Shown: positions 1-9,686, counted from the stretch's first letter. The stretch is DNA of 64,000 nt from Rhizobium vallis (GCF_003985155.1 NZ_ML133686.1:962001-1026000), one strand, 5' to 3'. Program-made: numbers and translations. Notes: generated from the letters alone by a model not told the origin.

Positions 1-50
1 AGCGCCTTGGCCAGAAGCCGTGCCTGCAGTTCGCTTTCGGACTCGTTCAT
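1..50 (-). CDS. 5' end of a truncated gene of unknown function
   Basis: Only the first 16 codons lie in the window, reading MNESESELQARLLAKA from an ATG at 48-50 on the minus strand. A GGAG ribosome-binding sequence sits a suitable distance upstream, and the gene diverges from the sigma-factor operon. The fragment is too short to identify. Confidence 0.45.
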   Translation of the reverse strand, partial: MNESESELQARLLAKA

Positions 51-105
51 GGGGACTCCGCAGAATTGATCGCGGCCTTTTATCCCAAGTTTCTGACAGA
101 GGGAA

Positions 106-134
106 TAATCCAGGATGCAATAGTTTTTCGTATG
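106..134 (+). promoter_or_regulatory. Putative ECF promoter of the sigma/anti-sigma operon
   Basis: TAATCC, 17 bases, then CGTATG, ending about 60 bases before the sigma-factor start. The fasciclin gene downstream has a similar arrangement (TGAAAC, 17 bases, CGTAGT). This suggests an autoregulated operon and a co-regulated target. The motif is inferred from two sites only. Confidence 0.4.
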
Positions 135-195
135 TGGCGCGGAGCCGGCGGATTTCGCCGTCCGGCAAAGCCGCAAGCACGAAATGGGGAACGGC

Positions 196-735
196 ATGCA
201 AGGCGATGGGATCACAGACCTGATCGGCCGCGTCGCGCTCGGCGACCGCAGGGCCTTTGTTGCCCTCTATAACCAGACCGGGCCGAAACTTTTGTCGATC
301 TGCCTGCGTATCTTGAGGGATCGCGCAGAAGCCGAGGAAGCTCTGCAGGAAGTCTATATCAGCATCTGGCAGCGCGCCGGGAGCTTCTCCGCCGCATCGG
401 GTGCGCCGTCGGTCTGGCTGGCGGCGATCGCACGCAACCGCGCGATCGATGTGCTGCGGGCGCGCAAGCCCATCGCCGACGAGCTGGACAGCGCCTATGA
501 TCTTGCCGATTCCGCACCCGACCCGGAAAAGCAGACGGTCACAAAGGATGAAGGAAGGCGGATTGACACCTGCATGGAAGAGTTGGAAGCTGATCGTGCG
601 GTCGCGGTGAAACGGGCTTATGTCGAAGGGCTGAGCTATCAGGAACTGGCCGATCAGTTTGGTGTCCCGCTGAACACGATGCGGACCTGGCTCAGGCGCA
701 GCCTCTTGAAACTGAGAGAGTGCATGGAACGATGA
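196..735 (+). CDS. ECF RNA polymerase sigma factor, SigK-like
   Basis: Group 4 sigma factor of about 179 residues. Region 2 (ALYNQTGPKLLSICLRILRD through the EEALQEVYISIWQRAGSF segment) binds core polymerase and the -10 element. Region 4 (AYVEGLSYQELADQFGVPLN, then TMRTWLRRSLLKLRE) is the -35 helix-turn-helix. I chose ATG 196 because GGGGA lies five bases upstream; ATG 184 is the alternative. The stop overlaps the next start (ATGA), so the RskA-type anti-sigma factor is translationally coupled. The pairing with an RskA and a fasciclin gene resembles mycobacterial SigK, whose targets include the fasciclin proteins MPT70 and MPT83. Confidence 0.9.
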   Translation: MQGDGITDLIGRVALGDRRAFVALYNQTGPKLLSICLRILRDRAEAEEALQEVYISIWQRAGSFSAASGAPSVWLAAIARNRAIDVLRARKPIADELDSAYDLADSAPDPEKQTVTKDEGRRIDTCMEELEADRAVAVKRAYVEGLSYQELADQFGVPLNTMRTWLRRSLLKLRECMER

Positions 736-1451
736 CATCGCCCGACAAAAGCAAGGGAAACCGCTCCCGCGACGAGGTTCTCGCCGGCGAATACGTGCTT
801 GGGGTCCTGTCGCTGCAGGATCGCCGGGTGGTGGAAGAGCGCATGCGCCACGATCGAATATTCGCCGCGATCGTCAGCCGCTGGGAAGCCAACCTTTCCT
901 CCTTCAATGACGAGTATGAAGGCGTCGCCCCGAATCGGGAAACCTTCAAGCAGATCGAGGCGCGGCTTTTCGGCGACGGCGAAAGGAGCCCGTCCTTTTC
1001 GCAGGGGCTCTGGAATTCCGCCGTCTTCTGGCGCTCGCTGGCCTTTGCCTGCATCGTCGTCGCCGTCAGCGCCGTCATCTTCGCCTCCGGTATGGTGCCG
1101 CAGCCGCATGGGCCGGCACCGCTGGTGGCCGAGCTTTCGGGCGAAAACAACGTCATCAATTTGCGCGCCTCCTTCGAGGTGCAGAGCGGCCGGCTGAAGA
1201 TCGTGCCGGTCGCGGCCGGCAAGCCGGAGGAGAAGTCGCTGGAACTCTGGCTGGTGCCGGGCAGCGGCGTGCCGAAATCGCTCGGTGTCTTCCAGCCGGG
1301 CGAAGGCGGTGAACTTCTCATTCCCGCCGATTTGCGCAGCCATGTCGCTGATGGAGCCACTCTTGCCGTCAGCCTCGAACCCTTCGGCGGCTCGCCGACC
1401 GGACAGGCGACCGGGCCTGTCATCGCAAGCGGCCCCCTGCGCCGGCCGTAA
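732..1451 (+). CDS. Anti-sigma factor, RskA family
   Basis: A 239-residue single-pass membrane protein. The N-terminal part (about residues 12-85, starting EVLAGEYVLGVLSLQDRR) is the cytoplasmic anti-sigma region. One membrane helix follows at about 97-119 (FWRSLAFACIVVAVSAVIFA). The periplasmic part carries the RskA signature, with LELWLVPGSGVPKSLGVF and LAVSLEPFGGSPTGQATGPV. It is predicted to hold the upstream sigma factor at the inner membrane until regulated proteolysis. The start is set at ATG 732, which overlaps the sigma stop codon by 4 bases. The cue that releases the sigma factor cannot be read from the sequence. Confidence 0.88.
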   Translation: MTSPDKSKGNRSRDEVLAGEYVLGVLSLQDRRVVEERMRHDRIFAAIVSRWEANLSSFNDEYEGVAPNRETFKQIEARLFGDGERSPSFSQGLWNSAVFWRSLAFACIVVAVSAVIFASGMVPQPHGPAPLVAELSGENNVINLRASFEVQSGRLKIVPVAAGKPEEKSLELWLVPGSGVPKSLGVFQPGEGGELLIPADLRSHVADGATLAVSLEPFGGSPTGQATGPVIASGPLRRP

Positions 1452-1467
1452 AACAATTTCTCCTGTT

Positions 1468-1496
1468 TGAAACTCTTCGGCACGGCCCTCCGTAGT
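1468..1496 (+). promoter_or_regulatory. Putative ECF promoter of the fasciclin gene
   Basis: TGAAAC, 17 bases, then CGTAGT, 66 bases before the fasciclin ATG. Spacing and the CGTA -10 core match the motif at 106-134 in front of the sigma factor. This supports the fasciclin gene having its own promoter within the SigK-like regulon. Confidence 0.4.
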
Positions 1497-1562
1497 TCGA
1501 AATGTCCGGACGACGCTTGAGGCATAAAGCCGGCGGACGGTGCCCGGCCAGAGGAGAAAATC

Positions 1563-2120
1563 ATGATCAAGTCTGCATTGCGCGTCGCCGCGCTCGCCAC
1601 TGCCATGTCGGCCGTCGCCTTCACCGCTTATGCGAAGAACCCGGTGGTCGGTGGCGCAGCGATGTTCGAAAAGAAGAACATCGTCGAAAACGCCATGAAT
1701 TCCAAGGATCACACGACACTGGTCGCAGCCGTCAAGGCCGCCGGCCTCGTCGGCACACTCGAAAGCAAAGGCCCCTTCACCGTCTTCGCGCCAACCAACG
1801 AAGCCTTCGCCGCCCTGCCGAAGGGCACCGTCGATGCGCTGCTGAAACCCGAAAACAAGGCAAAGTTGACCAAGGTCCTGACTTGCCACGTCGTTGCGGC
1901 AGACGCGATGTCCAAGACTGTTGCCAAAATGATCAAGGATGACGGCGGCGAGCACGACATCAAGACTGTCGGCGGCTGCGTGCTCAAAGCCAGGGAAAGC
2001 ATGGGCAAGATCACGCTGACTGATGAAAACGGCGATGTCGCTCATGTGACGATCGCCGACGTCAAACAGTCGAACGGCGTCATCCACGTCGTCGACACGG
2101 TGCTGCTGCCGAAGATGTAA
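1563..2120 (+). CDS. Exported fasciclin-domain protein
   Basis: 185 residues with a signal peptide (MIKSALRVAALATAMSAVAF, cleaved near AYA-KN) and one fasciclin (FAS1) domain. The two conserved FAS1 boxes are visible: GPFTVFAPTNEAFAALP (H1) and the C-terminal SNGVIHVVDTVLLP (H2). FAS1 proteins act in surface adhesion or cell-cell contact; in M. tuberculosis the homologues MPT70/83 are SigK targets. GAGGAGA supports the start. The gene follows rskA by 111 bases and is probably part of the same stress regulon. It ends at a hairpin shared with engB. Confidence 0.9.
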   Translation: MIKSALRVAALATAMSAVAFTAYAKNPVVGGAAMFEKKNIVENAMNSKDHTTLVAAVKAAGLVGTLESKGPFTVFAPTNEAFAALPKGTVDALLKPENKAKLTKVLTCHVVAADAMSKTVAKMIKDDGGEHDIKTVGGCVLKARESMGKITLTDENGDVAHVTIADVKQSNGVIHVVDTVLLPKM

Positions 2121-2145
2121 ATCCATCCGTATCGGCAGAGGCCAT

Positions 2146-2170
2146 GGGGCGCTCTTCGGGGCGCCCCTTC
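2146..2170. terminator. Bidirectional terminator between the fasciclin gene and engB
   Basis: GGGGCGC (2146-2152) pairs with GCGCCCC (2161-2167) around an 8-base loop, followed by a pyrimidine-rich stretch. It lies between two convergent genes and touches the engB stop. Confidence 0.55.
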
Positions 2171-2823
2171 TATTTCCAGTTGGCGATGCCGACGGTTTCG
2201 GCGATCGCCTGACGCAGGTCGTCCAGTCCGTCGCCCTTTTCCGACGAGGTGGACAGCACTGCGGGATAGGCGGCCGGGCGCTTGCGGATCTTTTCCGCCG
2301 TTTCGGAAAGCAGCTTCGGCACGGCGGGCGCCTTGATCTTGTCGGTCTTGGTCAGGACCACCTGATAGGAGACGGCGGCCTTGTCGAGCAACGTCAGCAC
2401 GTCCTCGTCGTTCTTCTTGATGCCGTGGCGGCTGTCGATCAGCACATAGACGCGTTTGAGCGTCGCGCGGCCACGCAGATAATCGAAGACGAGCTTGGTC
2501 CATTTGTCGACCTGCTCCTTCGGCGCCTGCGCGTAACCATATCCAGGCATGTCGACGATCGCCATCGGCGGCAGGTCATCGCCTTCGCCGGAATAGCCGT
2601 CGGGAACGAAATAGTTGAGTTCCTGCGTGCGTCCCGGTGTGTTCGAGGTGCGCGCCAGACCTTTCTGACCGACCAGCGCATTGATCAGTGACGACTTGCC
2701 GACATTCGAGCGCCCGGCAAAGGCCACCTCAAGTGGCCCTTCCGGCGGCAGGAAGTTGAGCGACGGTACGCCGCGAATGAAAATCCAGGGGTGGCCGAAG
2801 AGCGGCTTTTCGGTTTCGGGCAT
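2170..2823 (-). CDS. engB: Ribosome biogenesis GTPase EngB (YihA/YsxC)
   Basis: 217 residues, the usual length of this small TrmE-Era-EngA-type GTPase needed for late assembly of the large ribosomal subunit. GTP-binding motifs in order: G1 GRSNVGKSS, the G2-region threonine in [12 protein letters not shown]3 DMPGYGYA, G4 LTKTDKI and G5 STSSEKG. It is the last gene of rpmH-rnpA-yidC-engB, a common alphaproteobacterial order, but a terminator lies between yidC and engB, so it probably also has its own promoter. Confidence 0.95.
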   Translation of the reverse strand: MPETEKPLFGHPWIFIRGVPSLNFLPPEGPLEVAFAGRSNVGKSSLINALVGQKGLARTSNTPGRTQELNYFVPDGYSGEGDDLPPMAIVDMPGYGYAQAPKEQVDKWTKLVFDYLRGRATLKRVYVLIDSRHGIKKNDEDVLTLLDKAAVSYQVVLTKTDKIKAPAVPKLLSETAEKIRKRPAAYPAVLSTSSEKGDGLDDLRQAIAETVGIANWK

Positions 2824-2943
2824 GCGGGCTCTGCAATCTCCGGGTTCGGTCTTCTATCGGGCTTCGTGGTTTTGCAAGGAGATGTCAAGCTTGCAGGCGG
2901 TCTTGTGGTGATGTCTTGTTTCATCCGGCGGCCAGTCGGAAAT

Positions 2944-2969
2944 GAAAAGCCCCGCCGGAGCGGGGCTTG
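2944..2969 (-). terminator. Rho-independent terminator of yidC
   Basis: Read on the minus strand, AAGCCCCG-CTCCGG-CGGGGCTT is followed by TTTTC directly after the yidC stop. Confidence 0.75.
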
Positions 2970-2981
2970 ACGACAGTGGCA

Positions 2982-4778
2982 TCACTTCGATGGCGCGGCT
3001 TTTCGTCGGAACAGGCCCTTCAGATTGTTGAAGAGCTCGATCTTGACGCCATGGCGCTTCATGATCACCGACTGCTGCAGCACCGAGAGCGTGTTGTTCC
3101 AGGCCCAGTAGATGACGAGCCCGGCCGGGAAGCTTGCCAGCATGAACATGAATACCAGCGGCATCCAGTTGAAGATCATCGCCTGCGTCGGATCGGGCGG
3201 CGTCGGGTTCATGCGCATCTGCACGAACATGGTGATGCCCATGATCAGCGGCCAGACGCCGAGATGCAACATTGTCGGCGCCTCGAATGGCAGCAGGCCG
3301 AACAGATTGACGATCGACGTCGGATCGGGCGCCGAAAGGTCCTTGATCCAGCCGAAGAAGGGCGCGTGCCGCATCTCGATGGTGATGTAGATCACTTTAT
3401 AGAGCGAGAAGAAGATCGGGATCTGCAGCGCCACCGGCCAGCAGCCGGCGATCGGGTTGATCTTTTCTTCCTTGTAGAGCTGCATCGTCGCCTGCTGCAG
3501 CCCCATCCGGTCGTCGCCGAATTTCGCCTTCAGTTCCTCCATCTTCGGCTGCATGCGCTTCATGTTCGCCATCGAAGCGTACTGCTTGCTGGCGAGCGGG
3601 AAGAACAATGCCTTGACGACGATGGTGGTGCACAGGATTGCCACGCCGAAATTGCCGAAGAAGCGGAAGAAGAAGTCCATCAGCTTGAACATCGGCTTGG
3701 TGATGAAATAGAACCAGCCCCAGTCGATCAGGCGGTCGAACTTCGGGATCGAGTAGGACACTTCGTAGCCGTCGATGACGGGCACTTCCTTGGCGCCGGC
3801 GAAGACGAGGTTCTTGAGCTCGATCGATTGGCCCGGCGCAACCGTGAAGGCATCGTCCTTATAGTCGGCCTGATAGCGCGGCTGGCCATCGCTGAAATGC
3901 GAGAAGCGGGCCTCATAGGCGGAGCTCTGCGGCGGAACGATCGTTGCAGCCCAGTATTTGTCGGTGATGCCGAGCCAGCCGCCGGTGGATTTCGCCGGCG
4001 TTACCGGCTCCTTCTCCGTGGCGGTATATTTGGTTTCGACGAGGCCATCGTCGCCGATGACGCCGATGAAGCCTTCATGCAGAACGTAGGCGGACGGCGT
4101 CGTCGGCTTGTTGTAGCGCGTCACGCGGCCGTAGGAGGAAAGTGACGCGGGAGCCTGGCCGGTATTTTCGATCTTGTCGACGACGGTGAACATGTAGCGT
4201 TCGTCGACGGAGATGGTGCGGGTGAACGTCAGGCCCTTGTCGTTGGTGTAGGAAAGCGTCACCGGCGTCTTTTCGGTGAGCTTGGCGCCTTCGGGCGCGG
4301 TCCAGAGCGTCGAGGGGCCGGGAACGGCGCCCGTTGCGTCGCCGCCGATATAGCCGAGTTCGGTAAAGTAGCCGTCCTTGGTTTCGGCCGGGCTGAACAG
4401 CGTGATGGTCGGGCTCGAGTCGTCGACGGTCTCGTGATATGCCTTGAGCTTCAGGTCGTCGAGGCGGGCGCCGGCGAGGTTGATCGAGCCGGAAAGCGCT
4501 GACGTGTCGATGACAACGCGCGGGGTCTTCTCAAGTGCCTGCTCACGCGTCGCCGTCGCTTCTGCCTGGCCGGAAGGTGCCGCGCCGCTCGTCTGGGCCG
4601 GCGTCTGGCCGCTTGCCGCGGGCTGCTGAACCTGTTCGGTCTGCTGCTGCGCCTTCTGGGCTTCTTGCGCCTTGCGCTGAGCCTCGATGCGCGGATTCAT
4701 ATAGAGAAACTGCCAGCCGAGGACGATCAGCACCGAGAGAGCGATCGCAATGAAGTAATTGCGGTTGTTTTCCATCAT
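2982..4778 (-). CDS. yidC: Membrane protein insertase YidC
   Basis: 598 residues, typical of a Gram-negative YidC. The N-terminal anchor ([20 protein letters not shown], about residues 7-26) is followed by a Gln/Ala-rich linker and a large periplasmic beta-domain (about 80-370). The conserved 60KD_IMP core (about 375-590) carries [20 protein letters not shown] and [20 protein letters not shown]. It inserts and folds inner-membrane proteins with or without SecYEG. Its ATGA start overlaps the rnpA stop, so the two are translationally coupled. A strong hairpin ends transcription after it. Confidence 0.97.
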   Translation of the reverse strand: MMENNRNYFIAIALSVLIVLGWQFLYMNPRIEAQRKAQEAQKAQQQTEQVQQPAASGQTPAQTSGAAPSGQAEATATREQALEKTPRVVIDTSALSGSINLAGARLDDLKLKAYHETVDDSSPTITLFSPAETKDGYFTELGYIGGDATGAVPGPSTLWTAPEGAKLTEKTPVTLSYTNDKGLTFTRTISVDERYMFTVVDKIENTGQAPASLSSYGRVTRYNKPTTPSAYVLHEGFIGVIGDDGLVETKYTATEKEPVTPAKSTGGWLGITDKYWAATIVPPQSSAYEARFSHFSDGQPRYQADYKDDAFTVAPGQSIELKNLVFAGAKEVPVIDGYEVSYSIPKFDRLIDWGWFYFITKPMFKLMDFFFRFFGNFGVAILCTTIVVKALFFPLASKQYASMANMKRMQPKMEELKAKFGDDRMGLQQATMQLYKEEKINPIAGCWPVALQIPIFFSLYKVIYITIEMRHAPFFGWIKDLSAPDPTSIVNLFGLLPFEAPTMLHLGVWPLIMGITMFVQMRMNPTPPDPTQAMIFNWMPLVFMFMLASFPAGLVIYWAWNNTLSVLQQSVIMKRHGVKIELFNNLKGLFRRKAAPSK

Positions 4779-5176
4779 ACGTTCCTGGGGCGCCCGTCTC
4801 CGGAGCGCCGGTGTTTCGGCTTGGTTTCCACGCGAAATTTCAGTTCCGCAGCCAATTCTTTGAAGGACGCCTCAAGCACGTCCCTGCGCGCGACAACCAC
4901 ATAGTCGTGTCCGGGCTGCATTGCAAACCCCGCATGAAGCCGCACCGCCTCTTTCAGGCGGCGGCGCATGCGGTTCCGTTCGACCGCGTTGCCATGTTTT
5001 TTGGTGACTGTAAAACCGACGCGGGCTTGGCTGTCGGGTTCCTTCCGGTCGAGGACTTCGAGAAGGAAGAGGCCGCCCCGGCGTTTTTCGCCTTCGCGGA
5101 CGGCAAGAAACTGCGGGCGGCTTTTCAGCCGCCCGACAGCGTGTTTCTGATTTCTGGTCGTCAATTCGCCCGCCAT
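4775..5176 (-). CDS. rnpA: Ribonuclease P protein component
   Basis: 133 residues. The family signature [13 protein letters not shown] binds the catalytic [20 protein letters not shown] precedes it. RnpA supports 5' maturation of tRNA precursors. The basic C-terminus [14 protein letters not shown] runs into the 4-base overlap with yidC. The gene lies 21 bases after rpmH, the near-universal rpmH-rnpA pair. The exact start is uncertain within the first residues. Confidence 0.95.
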   Translation of the reverse strand: MAGELTTRNQKHAVGRLKSRPQFLAVREGEKRRGGLFLLEVLDRKEPDSQARVGFTVTKKHGNAVERNRMRRRLKEAVRLHAGFAMQPGHDYVVVARRDVLEASFKELAAELKFRVETKPKHRRSGDGRPRNV

Positions 5177-5197
5177 CTCTTATCGGGCAACCCGGCC

Positions 5198-5332
5198 TTA
5201 GGCCGAAAGACGCTTGCGGCCCTGCGCGCGGCGGGCAGCGATGACCTTGCGGCCACCCTTCGTAGACATGCGCGCACGGAAGCCGTGGCGACGCTTGCGA
5301 ACAAGCTTGGATGGTTGGTAGGTACGCTTCAT
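5198..5332 (-). CDS. rpmH: 50S ribosomal protein L34
   Basis: 44 codons: [20 protein letters not shown], then [20 protein letters not shown] and RLSA. This is the complete and highly conserved L34 sequence. It is the first gene of the rpmH-rnpA-yidC-engB cluster. A sigma-70-type promoter lies about 110 bases upstream, leaving a moderate leader. Confidence 0.97.
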   Translation of the reverse strand: MKRTYQPSKLVRKRRHGFRARMSTKGGRKVIAARRAQGRKRLSA

Positions 5333-5442
5333 TTATTTAAACACCGCGGAGTGCGGCCCTTCTTGAATTTGCTTTATGCAAGGAGCGTTGTTTTTCGAAC
5401 GGGCGAGGCCATGAAAGGCCTGAATGACCGGACGTGCGGCGG

Positions 5443-5471
5443 CTTATACGGATGACGGTCGCGAAAGTCAA
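5443..5471 (-). promoter_or_regulatory. Sigma-70-type promoter for rpmH
   Basis: On the minus strand TTGACT is followed by 17 bases and TATAAG, close to the consensus. It points at rpmH and predicts a leader of roughly 100 bases. Confidence 0.6.
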
Positions 5472-5763
5472 TTATACCGCAGAATTTCAAGCAACGCGCC
5501 GCTTCGGTGTGATTTTTCGCACTCTGGTGTTAAGAATTTCGATGCACTCCGACAGGTTGTACGCCACCGTCACGAGAGGTGATTTTTCGGCGGGTGGCCT
5601 GCTTTTTCAAGGATATGAAGGTGCGCCGAGCAGGCCGGCAGGGCTAATTTTCGGTAGCTACAATCGTAAACATTAGAAATGTAACTTTAAGAAATTTAGC
5701 GGATATTCGATCATCGGCTGGGAATTTGCTTTCCAGGCAAGGATGTAGCTAGGAGGCATTTCA
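5472..5763. other. Intergenic stretch between the rpmH promoter and the chemoreceptor gene
   Basis: No convincing gene is visible. A small open frame (5434-5676) has poor codon composition and no ribosome-binding site. The last 80 bases are AT-rich and probably hold the promoter of the chemoreceptor gene; AGGAGG at 5751-5756 is its ribosome-binding site. Confidence 0.5.
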
Positions 5764-7761
5764 TTGAAGATCCGCGGCAAAATTAACCTGCTGGTTTCCG
5801 TGATGGGCGCGGTGGCGCTTCTGATCGGTGCAACGGCATTGTCCGCCATGCACGAGTACAATCGCAACCTCACGGCTTACGAGCACGCCGCTGCCCGCGC
5901 CTATGCCGGCGAACGCCTCAACCGTTTTGTCACGGCTGTGGTCATGGAATCCCGCGGCATCTATGCCGCCAAGGAGATCAAGGATACGCCGAACTTCGCC
6001 AAAGGCCTAGTGGCCGACCTCGACGAGATCGATAAGGTCATCGCCGGCTGGGCGCCGCTTGTTCCCGAAGCTGAGAAGGACAATTTTGCCAAGCTCGTCT
6101 CCCGCGCTGCGGAATTCCGTAGCTTCCGCGCGGAAACGGCCCGTCTCGGAACGGAAGTCGGCCCCGAGGCTGCCAGCCAGCAGGGCAACAATGAGGCCAA
6201 CCGCGCCAACCGCAAGGCGTTCCAGGCGGAAATCGACGCGGTCGTCACCACCGACAAAGCTGCACTTGAAGCCGTCAATGCCGAGATTGAGAGTTTCCGC
6301 ACCTGGGTGCTGATGCTCGTCCTCAGCATCACCGGCATCGGTATCGCGGTCGGCATCGGCATGGGCTTCTATATCGGCACCAGCCATCTGAGCCGCCCGA
6401 TCAAACGCGTTACCCATGCGATCAAGCAGGTCGCGGACGGCAATTTCGAGGCCGAGGTCCCCTTTGCCGGCCGTCAGGATGAAATCGGCGAAATGGCCGC
6501 AGCAGTCGCGATCTTCAAGGCGAACGGCCTGGCCGTGAAGCGCCTGAACGCCCAGGAAGCGGCGATGCGCGCCAAGAGCGACGACCTGCAGTCGAGCATG
6601 TCGGTCGTCGTGGCTGCGGCGGCGGCGGGCGATTTCAGCCACCGCATCAGCAAGGATTACCAGGACGAGAGCCTCAATCAGTTCGCCGGCAACATCAACA
6701 CGCTGCTGTCGAGTGTCGACGCCGGCATCGGCGAGACCCGCCGCGTCGTCGCAAGCCTTGCCGAGGGCGATCTCACCCAGACGATGAGCGGCAACTTCCA
6801 GGGCGCCTTCGCCGAACTGCAGCAGAACGTCAACAATACATTCGCAACGCTGCAGGCGACGATGCGCGAAGTGCGCCAGACGACGGAGGCGATGAATGGC
6901 AACACCGCCGAGCTGCGCAATGCCAGCGACGATCTGTCGAAGCGTACCGAGCAGCAGGCCGCCGCCCTCGAAGAGACCTCGGCGGCGCTCGACGAGATCA
7001 CCGCCGTCGTCCAGAATTCCACCGAGCGGGCGCATGAAGCAACCATCATGGTGTCCGAAGCCAAGGAGAATGCCGGCCGCTCCGGCGTCGTCGTGGGCAA
7101 TGCCGTCGAGGCCATGGGCCGCATCGAGCAGGCCTCGCGCGAAATCAGCCAGATCATCAACGTCATCGACGAGATCGCCTTCCAGACCAACTTGCTGGCG
7201 CTGAACGCCGGCGTCGAGGCGGCGCGCGCCGGCGAGGCCGGAAAGGGCTTCGCGGTGGTCGCCCAGGAAGTGCGCGAACTGGCGCAGCGTTCGGCAAAGG
7301 CCGCCAAGGATATCAAGGCGCTGATCACCAAGTCAGGCAATGAGGTGCAGGTCGGCGTCAAGCTGGTGCAGGCGACCGGCGAGGCATTGGCCGAAATCGG
7401 CACCCGCGTCATCGCCATCAACGACCATATCCATTCGATCGCCACCGCAGCGACCGAACAGTCGACTGGCCTCAAGGAAGTCAATACCGCCGTCAACCAG
7501 ATGGATCAGGTGACCCAGCAGAATGCCGCGATGGTGGAAGAGACCTCCGCCGCCACGCACAGGCTTTCGGCTGAAGCCAATGGGCTGGTGGGCCTCATTG
7601 CCCGCTTCAAACTGTCGGATAATGCACCGGCATCCGTGGCGCTCGTCCGCAACGAGCCGCACCGGCCCGTCGCTTCGCCCGCCCGTCGGGCGATCGGCAA
7701 GGTCGCCCGCGCCTTCGGCGGCAATGCAGCCGCAGCCGAACAGAGCTGGGAAGAGTTCTAA
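5764..7761 (+). CDS. Methyl-accepting chemotaxis protein
   Basis: 665 residues from a TTG start seven bases after AGGAGG. Membrane helix 1 is at about 7-28, followed by a periplasmic helical sensor region to about 178 and helix 2 at about 181-202. A HAMP domain ([20 protein letters not shown]) follows, then a second HAMP-like repeat. The conserved signalling hairpin tip is [20 protein letters not shown], with [20 protein letters not shown] after it. The C-terminus SWEEF fits the xWxxF pentapeptide that tethers CheR/CheB in some chemoreceptors. It sits alone with its own terminator; the ligand cannot be predicted. Confidence 0.95.
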   Translation: MKIRGKINLLVSVMGAVALLIGATALSAMHEYNRNLTAYEHAAARAYAGERLNRFVTAVVMESRGIYAAKEIKDTPNFAKGLVADLDEIDKVIAGWAPLVPEAEKDNFAKLVSRAAEFRSFRAETARLGTEVGPEAASQQGNNEANRANRKAFQAEIDAVVTTDKAALEAVNAEIESFRTWVLMLVLSITGIGIAVGIGMGFYIGTSHLSRPIKRVTHAIKQVADGNFEAEVPFAGRQDEIGEMAAAVAIFKANGLAVKRLNAQEAAMRAKSDDLQSSMSVVVAAAAAGDFSHRISKDYQDESLNQFAGNINTLLSSVDAGIGETRRVVASLAEGDLTQTMSGNFQGAFAELQQNVNNTFATLQATMREVRQTTEAMNGNTAELRNASDDLSKRTEQQAAALEETSAALDEITAVVQNSTERAHEATIMVSEAKENAGRSGVVVGNAVEAMGRIEQASREISQIINVIDEIAFQTNLLALNAGVEAARAGEAGKGFAVVAQEVRELAQRSAKAAKDIKALITKSGNEVQVGVKLVQATGEALAEIGTRVIAINDHIHSIATAATEQSTGLKEVNTAVNQMDQVTQQNAAMVEETSAATHRLSAEANGLVGLIARFKLSDNAPASVALVRNEPHRPVASPARRAIGKVARAFGGNAAAAEQSWEEF

Positions 7762-7784
7762 GCTTTACTGATCACGCCGTCTTC

Positions 7785-7817
7785 TAACGCCGCCTCCGGG
7801 CGGCGTTAGTTTTTTGA
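7785..7817 (+). terminator. Rho-independent terminator of the chemoreceptor gene
   Basis: TAACGCCGC (7785-7793) pairs with GCGGCGTTA (7800-7808), followed by GTTTTTTG. Confidence 0.85.
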
Positions 7818-7888
7818 CAATATCGTTCGGAGTGCTCTTTGAGCTTGTGCCACCGCTGCCCGGTCGGCGCCGGGCAAAGACCCCGCCC

Positions 7889-8025
7889 TAAACCCCTCCT
7901 CAGAAGGGGAGGGGTTTAACCTGCCGCAGCGGTGCTTCCCACTTCATCGTTTCATCCGTGGAAAGGCTGATATTTGCTGCGCGCTGGCGCCGCAGATTAG
8001 TCCGTCCCCTTGTGGGGAGGGGTTG
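7889..8025. repeat. GC-rich palindromic intergenic repeats
   Basis: TAAACCCCTCC (7889-7899) pairs with GGAGGGGTTTA (7908-7918), and a second CCCC/GGGG hairpin lies at 8006-8017. They resemble the CTCTCCCC/GGGGAGAG elements at 14915 and 33399. Together with the terminator this accounts for most of the 7762-8165 gap; no gene is visible there. Confidence 0.5.
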
Positions 8026-8165
8026 TGGAGAGGCCTTCCTCCGGGCCGCGTTTTCTTTGTGGCGACGTGACGCTGCTCGCAAAGATTTGAAAGCGGAGCG
8101 TATTGGTCTAATATAGAGCTCCAATGGTGAGGGCGGCTGCGTGCCGCCGATCGGGCGAGACCAGA

Positions 8166-9686
8166 ATGCCGGTTCGAGACCAGGGCGACAATCCTTCCGC
8201 GGAAATCCCGACGGCCGGCGAGGCCGTAAGGGCACGATGCCCGTCCGCCGGCATGTTCGGCGGCTTATCCGGCAAGCTGCTCTGGCTCACCGTCTTCTTC
8301 ATCATGCTCGCCGAAGTGCTGATCTTCTTCCCCTCGGTCGCCAGCATGCGCCTGCGCTGGCTGCAGGAGAGGCTGAACACGGCCGCTGCCGCCGCCATCG
8401 TCATCGACGGGCTGCAGCCGATCGAACTGCCGCGCGCGCTGCAGAAGGAGACGCTGGAGGCGACCGGCACCAAGGCGATCGTCCTGCGCAAGGAGGGCAC
8501 GTCGCGGCTGCTTGCGACGACCGACATGCCGACCTCGGTCGACGAATCCTACGATCTGACCGACGTGCCGCCGCTGACGGCAATAGGAGATGCACTCGAC
8601 ACCTTGGTCTTCGGCGGCAACAGGATGATCCGCGTCTATGGGCCTGTCGGCGACACCAACACCGGCGTGGAGGTGGTGATGAAGGACAGGCCGCTGCGCA
8701 CGGCGATGTTCTTCTATTCCCGCAATGTCCTCCTCTTGTCAGTGCTGATCTCGCTTTTCACGGCGACGCTGATCTTTTTTGCGATCAACCGCATCCTCAT
8801 TGGTCCGATCCGCCGGCTGACCGGCAGCATGCAGCAATTCTCTTCCGATCCTGAGAACCCGGCCCATGTCTATATCGGCGACGGTGGCCGTGACGAGCTG
8901 GCGGTGGCTGGTCGCAACCTCACTTCGATGCAGATGGAGCTGCAGAAAACCCTGAAGCAGCAGAAGAACCTTGCCGCGCTCGGGCTTGCCGTTTCCAAGA
9001 TCAATCACGACATGCGCAATATCCTGGCTTCCGCACAGCTGATGTCGGACCGGCTGGTCGACGTCGACGATCCCATGGTCAAAAGCTTTGCGCCGAAGCT
9101 CCTGCGCACCATCGACCGCGCGGTCGGCTACACCACCGAGGTGCTGTCTTATGGCAAGGCGAGCGAATCGGCGCCGCGCCGCCGCCGCATCCACCTGTTG
9201 GAGTTGACCCAGGAGGTCAAAGATATTCTGGCGATCGAGCCGCAGACCGGTATCGAATTCGCAGAGCAGATCGGCGCCGATCTCGAGGTCGATGCCGATA
9301 GCGAGCAGCTTTTCCGCGTCATCCACAATCTCTGCCGCAACGCGCTGCAGGCGCTGACGTCGCCGGGCGAGGGCGGCCCGGGTTCTATCAGGCGCATCAC
9401 CGTGTCGGCCCAGCGCGTCGGCAGCGTCGTCAGCATCACCGTGGATGATACCGGCCCCGGCATGCCGTTGAAGGCGCGCCAGAACCTCTTTGCCGCCTTC
9501 CGCGGTTCTGCCCGCTCCGGCGGCACAGGCCTCGGCCTGACGATCGCTCGCGAGCTGGTGCTCGCCCATGGCGGCACGATAGCGCTTGTGGAAAAACCGA
9601 CGGTCGGCACGCAGTTCCGCATCGAGATCCCCGATCGCCCGGTTTCGCTGGAGGATTACCGCAGCCGGGCAAACTTGGAAAAGTGA
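8166..9686 (+). CDS. Membrane sensor histidine kinase, orphan
   Basis: About 506 residues from ATG 8166; ATG 8124 in the same frame is an alternative. It has two membrane helices (LLWLTVFFIMLAEVLIFFPS and VLLLSVLISLFTATLIFFAI) bracketing a periplasmic sensor of about 130 residues. These are followed by HAMP, a dimerisation helix with the phospho-acceptor in INHDMRNILASAQLMS, and an HATPase domain with N-box RVIHNLCRNALQAL, G1 DDTGPGMP and G2 GGTGLGLTIARELV. No response regulator is adjacent, so its partner is elsewhere. It reads into tRNA-Arg with no obvious terminator. Confidence 0.92.
   Translation: MPVRDQGDNPSAEIPTAGEAVRARCPSAGMFGGLSGKLLWLTVFFIMLAEVLIFFPSVASMRLRWLQERLNTAAAAAIVIDGLQPIELPRALQKETLEATGTKAIVLRKEGTSRLLATTDMPTSVDESYDLTDVPPLTAIGDALDTLVFGGNRMIRVYGPVGDTNTGVEVVMKDRPLRTAMFFYSRNVLLLSVLISLFTATLIFFAINRILIGPIRRLTGSMQQFSSDPENPAHVYIGDGGRDELAVAGRNLTSMQMELQKTLKQQKNLAALGLAVSKINHDMRNILASAQLMSDRLVDVDDPMVKSFAPKLLRTIDRAVGYTTEVLSYGKASESAPRRRRIHLLELTQEVKDILAIEPQTGIEFAEQIGADLEVDADSEQLFRVIHNLCRNALQALTSPGEGGPGSIRRITVSAQRVGSVVSITVDDTGPGMPLKARQNLFAAFRGSARSGGTGLGLTIARELVLAHGGTIALVEKPTVGTQFRIEIPDRPVSLEDYRSRANLEK

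Noticed and set aside
654..2126. 490-codon open frame on the minus strand opposite rskA and the fasciclin gene
   Set aside because: It is the mirror of two well-supported genes and has no ribosome-binding site or recognisable domain. High-GC DNA gives such frames often.
2967..4145. 392-codon open frame opposite yidC
   Set aside because: It is His/Arg/Asp-rich in the manner of an antisense shadow, and yidC on the other strand is certain.
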